A DNA stretch of 64,000 nucleotides from Saprospiraceae bacterium (lineage in GTDB: Bacteria; Bacteroidota; Bacteroidia; Chitinophagales; Saprospiraceae), in contig JADJPZ010000004.1 in the NCBI GenBank assembly GCA_016713025.1, positions 4,137,204 to 4,201,203 on the forward strand, given 5' to 3'. Below, piece by piece: positions 61,267 through 64,000 of the stretch. Below the pieces are notes generated by a model. That model searched no databases. It worked only from the letters and a program-made list of their open reading frames with translations, and had not been told where the DNA came from. The translations under genes and the position numbers were made by a program. Every line of letters begins with the position of its first letter. The stretch's first letter is position 1.

Positions 61267-63680
61267 TTATTTTTTATACTTCAACCACAAACTATTGCTT
61301 ACTACACTTACACTGCTCAATGCCATTGCTGCACCTGCAATCATCGGGTTAAGTAAGAAACCGTTAATCGGGTATAAAATACCTGCTGCAATAGGAATAC
61401 CAATCAAATTGTAAATAAATGCCCAAAACAGGTTTTGTTTAATGGTGCGAACTGTTGATTTTGATAAATGAATTGCTTCGGGGATTTTTGTAAGGTCTGA
61501 TGAAATGATAGTCATTTTAGCTACATCCATTGCAATGTCGCTTCCTTTGCCCATTGCTATACTCACGTCTGCTTGTGCCAATGCTGTGCTGTCATTGATA
61601 CCATCGCCAACCATCGCTACAACCTTTCCTTGTTGCTGCAATTGTTTAACGAATGCGGCTTTATGTTCAGGCAGTACTTCTGCTTTGTAATGTTTGATTC
61701 CAACTTTTTCTGAAACAGCTTTGGCTGTCATTTCATTGTCGCCTGTGAGCATATAAACTTCAATGCCTGATAGCTGTAATTCTTCAATTGCCTTTTTTAG
61801 AAGTTGCTTTAATCTGGTCAGCTATTGCTAATATGGCTATTGTTTTTTTTTCGTATTGGCAAACCAAATTACTGTTTTGGCTTCATTGCCCCATTGATTG
61901 GCTTTTTGAGCAACCGCATTTTCAATCAAAATTTCATTTTCTTGTATCAGTCTTTTGTTTCCAATGAAATAAGTTATACCGTCAATCTCAGCTTTTGCTC
62001 CTTTTCCTGTGATACTTTCAAATTGAGTTATTGAAACGGTATTCTGATTTTTTAAATGAGAAACAACCGCATCTGCCAATGGGTGTTCAGATTGTTTTTC
62101 AATGCTGAATAGTATTTGTTTTAATATCGGGGTTTCTTCAGTCCAAAAATCATTCGTTACAACAGGTTTACCTTCTGTGATGGTTCCTGTTTTATCGAGT
62201 ATTACAGCATTTACCTTTTTTGCTAACTCAAGACTTTCTGCATCTTTAATTAAGATTCCTTTTTCAGCTCCTTTGCCCACACCAACCATAATTGCAGTCG
62301 GAGTAGCTAAACCTAAAGCACAAGGACAGGCAATAACCAATACGGTAATAAGAGCTAACAATCCCTGAGTAAAGCCATTGTCTCCGCCAAAGATGTTCCA
62401 TACTATAAATGAAGCAACGGCAATTACAATTACAATGGGCACGAAAATTCCTGCAATTTTATCCACCAATTTTTGGACAGGAGCTTTACTGCCTTGTGCG
62501 TCTTGCACCATTTTGATAATGTGTGCAAGCATAGTTTCACTGCCTACTTTATCGGCTTTAAATTGGAAGCTACCTTTTTGATTAATAGTTCCCGCAAATA
62601 CTTTGTCGTTTTCATTTTTCAACACAGGAACAGGCTCACCGCTCAACATACTTTCGTCTACAAAAGAGCTTCCGTTAATTACTATTCCATCTACCGCAAT
62701 TTGCTCGCCTGGTTTTACCACAATTGTATTACCTATTTCAACTTGCTCAATGGGGATTTCCATTTGATAACCACCATCCTGTACAATCGTTACTGTTTTT
62801 GGCTGTAAACCCATCAATTTCTTTATTGCAGATGAAGTATTTCCTTTGGCTTTTTCTTCCAATAGTTTACCCAATAATATAAAGCCAATGATAACAGAAG
62901 CAGCTTCAAAATAAACGTGAGCGTGTAATCCCCTTTCGTGCCAAAATTCAGGAAACAGTGTGTTGAAAACACTGAAAATGTAAGCAACACCTGTGCTTAA
63001 TGCCACCAAAGTATCCATATTGGCAGATCGATGTTTGGCTTGTTTCCAAGCATTGATGTAAAAATCTCTCCCTAACCAAAATAAAACTGGGGTACTTAAA
63101 AACCACATTATTTCATTCGCAAAGGGCATATTCATAAAGAACATTCCGATTACTACTACAGGAATGGATAGTATCAACGCCCAATAGGTTTTCTTTTGAG
63201 AGTTTTAAAGTTTTCTTTCTGAATATGCTCAATGGTCTCATCACCAGAAGGACTTTCATCAATTAACAAATCGTAACCAATACTTTGAACAACTTTTCTC
63301 AAATGCTCTACTTGTATCAAACTCGGTATAAATTCTACTGAGACCTTTGCATTTGCATAATTCACGCTTGCATTCACAACTCCTGCCTGAGATTTAAGCA
63401 TACTCTCCACACTAATCGCACAAGAAGCACACGTCATTTGTAATACAGGGAATGATTTCTTTACGGTAGTTACTCCATAACCCAAATCTCGAATAGTTTT
63501 TACAGCTTCTGAAACTGTTTCCCGATTTTGAGTTTCAATGATTGCTTCCTTATTGTTGAGTTCCACTCGGTGTGATTCAACACCATTAAGTTTTGCCAAT
63601 CCATTGTCCACAATTAAAGCACAGTGTTCACTTTCAACGCCTTCAAGTGGTATCCTAAATTCATTATTATTTGTTGCCAT
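61267..63680 (-). CDS. CopA-type copper-translocating P-type ATPase, three apparent frameshifts
   Basis: Pumps Cu(I) out of the cytoplasm. The start at 63680 gives MATNNNEFRIPLEGVESEHC and an HMA domain with MTCASCAISVESML. Near 63185 an A run is one short (KRKP in place of KRKTYWALILS). The membrane and catalytic core follow: VIACPCALGLATPTAI (CPC), phosphorylation site DKTGTITEGKP, and SEHPLADAVVSH. Near 61850 (eight A in place of seven) and 61803 (an extra G) the frame breaks twice more before MLTGDNEMTAKAVSEKVGIK and the hinge motif MVGDGINDSTALAQADV. About 803 residues if whole. All breaks are single-base, two of them in A runs. Confidence 0.88.
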
Positions 63681-63702
63681 ACCTTTTTATTTAATTACAA
63701 GG

Positions 63703-63766
63703 CAAAGGTGGCAACATTACATTTCTTACCCGTTACCTGATTTTGGATTGTATTTGTAACATTTAC
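63703..63766 (-). promoter_or_regulatory. ATPase-gene promoter with the same 15-base activator motif
   Basis: ATTTGTAACATTTAC at 63752-63766 overlaps the stop codon of the AraC-type gene. The -7-like box CACCTTTG (minus, 63710-63703) lies 45 bases away, matching the copper chaperone promoter. Confidence 0.65.
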
Positions 63767-64000
63767 ACTTCGTCTAGTGGTTTGCGCTTTATTTCCTTGA
63801 TATTCTTAAAGTGAGTAGGGGTAAGTCCTGTAACTTTTTTAAACTGATTGCTCAAATATCCAACACTCGAATAATTCATTTGATAAGCAATTTCGCTTAA
63901 TGATAATTCGTCATAAACCAAAAGTTCTTTCACCTTCTCAATTTTTTGAGCAATGAAATATTTTTCTATAGTCGTTCCTTCAACTTCGGAAAACAGATTT
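63763..64000 (-). CDS. AraC-family transcription regulator, N-terminus outside window
   Basis: 78 codons are visible, ending at TAA 63763-63765. They make up most of an AraC DNA-binding domain: the first helix-turn-helix with ELSLSEIAYQMNYSSVGYLS and the second with NQFKKVTGLTPTHFKNI, the family signature. It lies directly upstream of the copper ATPase gene in the same direction. It is a good candidate for the copper-responsive activator that binds the 15-base motif in both copper promoters. The sensing domain is not in the window. Confidence 0.85.
   Translation of the reverse strand, partial: NLFSEVEGTTIEKYFIAQKIEKVKELLVYDELSLSEIAYQMNYSSVGYLSNQFKKVTGLTPTHFKNIKEIKRKPLDEV

Noticed and set aside
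57760..63680. Copper genes as further integron cassettes
   Set aside because: No attC-like site separates them, they share a two-promoter regulon, and the cassette start expected for site A (GTTATAGCC) is not seen there. They could still lie in one large cassette starting beyond the window.
1..64000. tRNA or rRNA genes
   Set aside because: No cloverleaf with a recognisable T-loop and acceptor stem was found by eye; a tRNAscan run would settle it.

Overview
The window is a chromosomal segment of a Bacteroidota bacterium, most likely from the Saprospiria/Chitinophagia side of the phylum. The evidence is the AT-rich sequence, the many -7 boxes of the Bacteroidota form TAnnTTTG 20-60 bases before start codons, a type IX secretion (T9SS) C-terminal sorting domain, a DUF5916 outer-membrane protein, and the usual lack of strong Shine-Dalgarno sequences. 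No rRNA, tRNA or CRISPR array was seen.

1-48.0 kb is mostly ordinary chromosome. It holds a bifunctional formiminotransferase-cyclodeaminase, an antiquitin-type aldehyde dehydrogenase, aroA, a WecA/MraY-type glycosyltransferase, crcB, recA, a serine hydrolase, a DUF5916 protein, a DinB-cupin fusion, a beta-mannosidase, rpsU, an MsbA-type ABC exporter, an acyl-CoA dehydrogenase with an SCP2 protein, aroB, a SAM hydroxide adenosyltransferase, phoH, an OsmC protein, an aldehyde dehydrogenase/GMC oxidoreductase/quinone reductase-MaoC run, a glucosaminidase, a TetR-controlled RND efflux operon, a TPR protein, a DUF5009-type membrane protein, a DUF1684 protein and a GH3 beta-glucosidase. Mobile debris lies at 18.5-19.2 kb (IS1634-like) and 22.2-23.6 kb (IS110, frameshifted). 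The promoter and signal-peptide start of the GH3 gene are duplicated 1.4 kb upstream.

48.09-57.53 kb is the most unusual part: an array of gene cassettes, all on the minus strand, separated by sites with the architecture of integron attC recombination sites. Each site has TAAC/GTTA ends, short unpaired spacers, and arms whose sequence differs between sites while pairing is kept. The first bases of each complete cassette are the reverse complement of the bases that begin its own attC, as expected from integrase-made cassettes. Cargo, from high to low coordinate: a T9SS-sorted protein with a DUF6934-like protein and a 50-residue protein; a gene-less cassette; an outer-membrane barrel protein; a second copy of the gene-less cassette; a secreted alpha/beta hydrolase with an ECF sigma factor and a membrane protein split by an IS256 remnant; a MerB-like protein; a truncated second copy of the first cassette; a HigBA toxin-antitoxin pair; and a ParDE toxin-antitoxin pair. 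No integrase gene is visible, so within this window it is a CALIN-type array (attC sites without an integrase). Both gene-less cassettes carry a consensus promoter pointing in the cassette direction.

57.7-64.0 kb is a copper-resistance locus on the minus strand: an AraC-type regulator (partial), a CopA-type P-type ATPase, a CopZ-like metallochaperone, an HMA-DUF3347 protein and a multicopper oxidase fused to a CopB-like barrel. The ATPase and chaperone promoters share an identical 15-base motif at identical distance from the -7 box.

At least a dozen genes are broken by what look like one-base indels, mostly in homopolymer runs. This pattern suggests assembly errors at least as much as real decay, so these genes are annotated at full length with the break noted.
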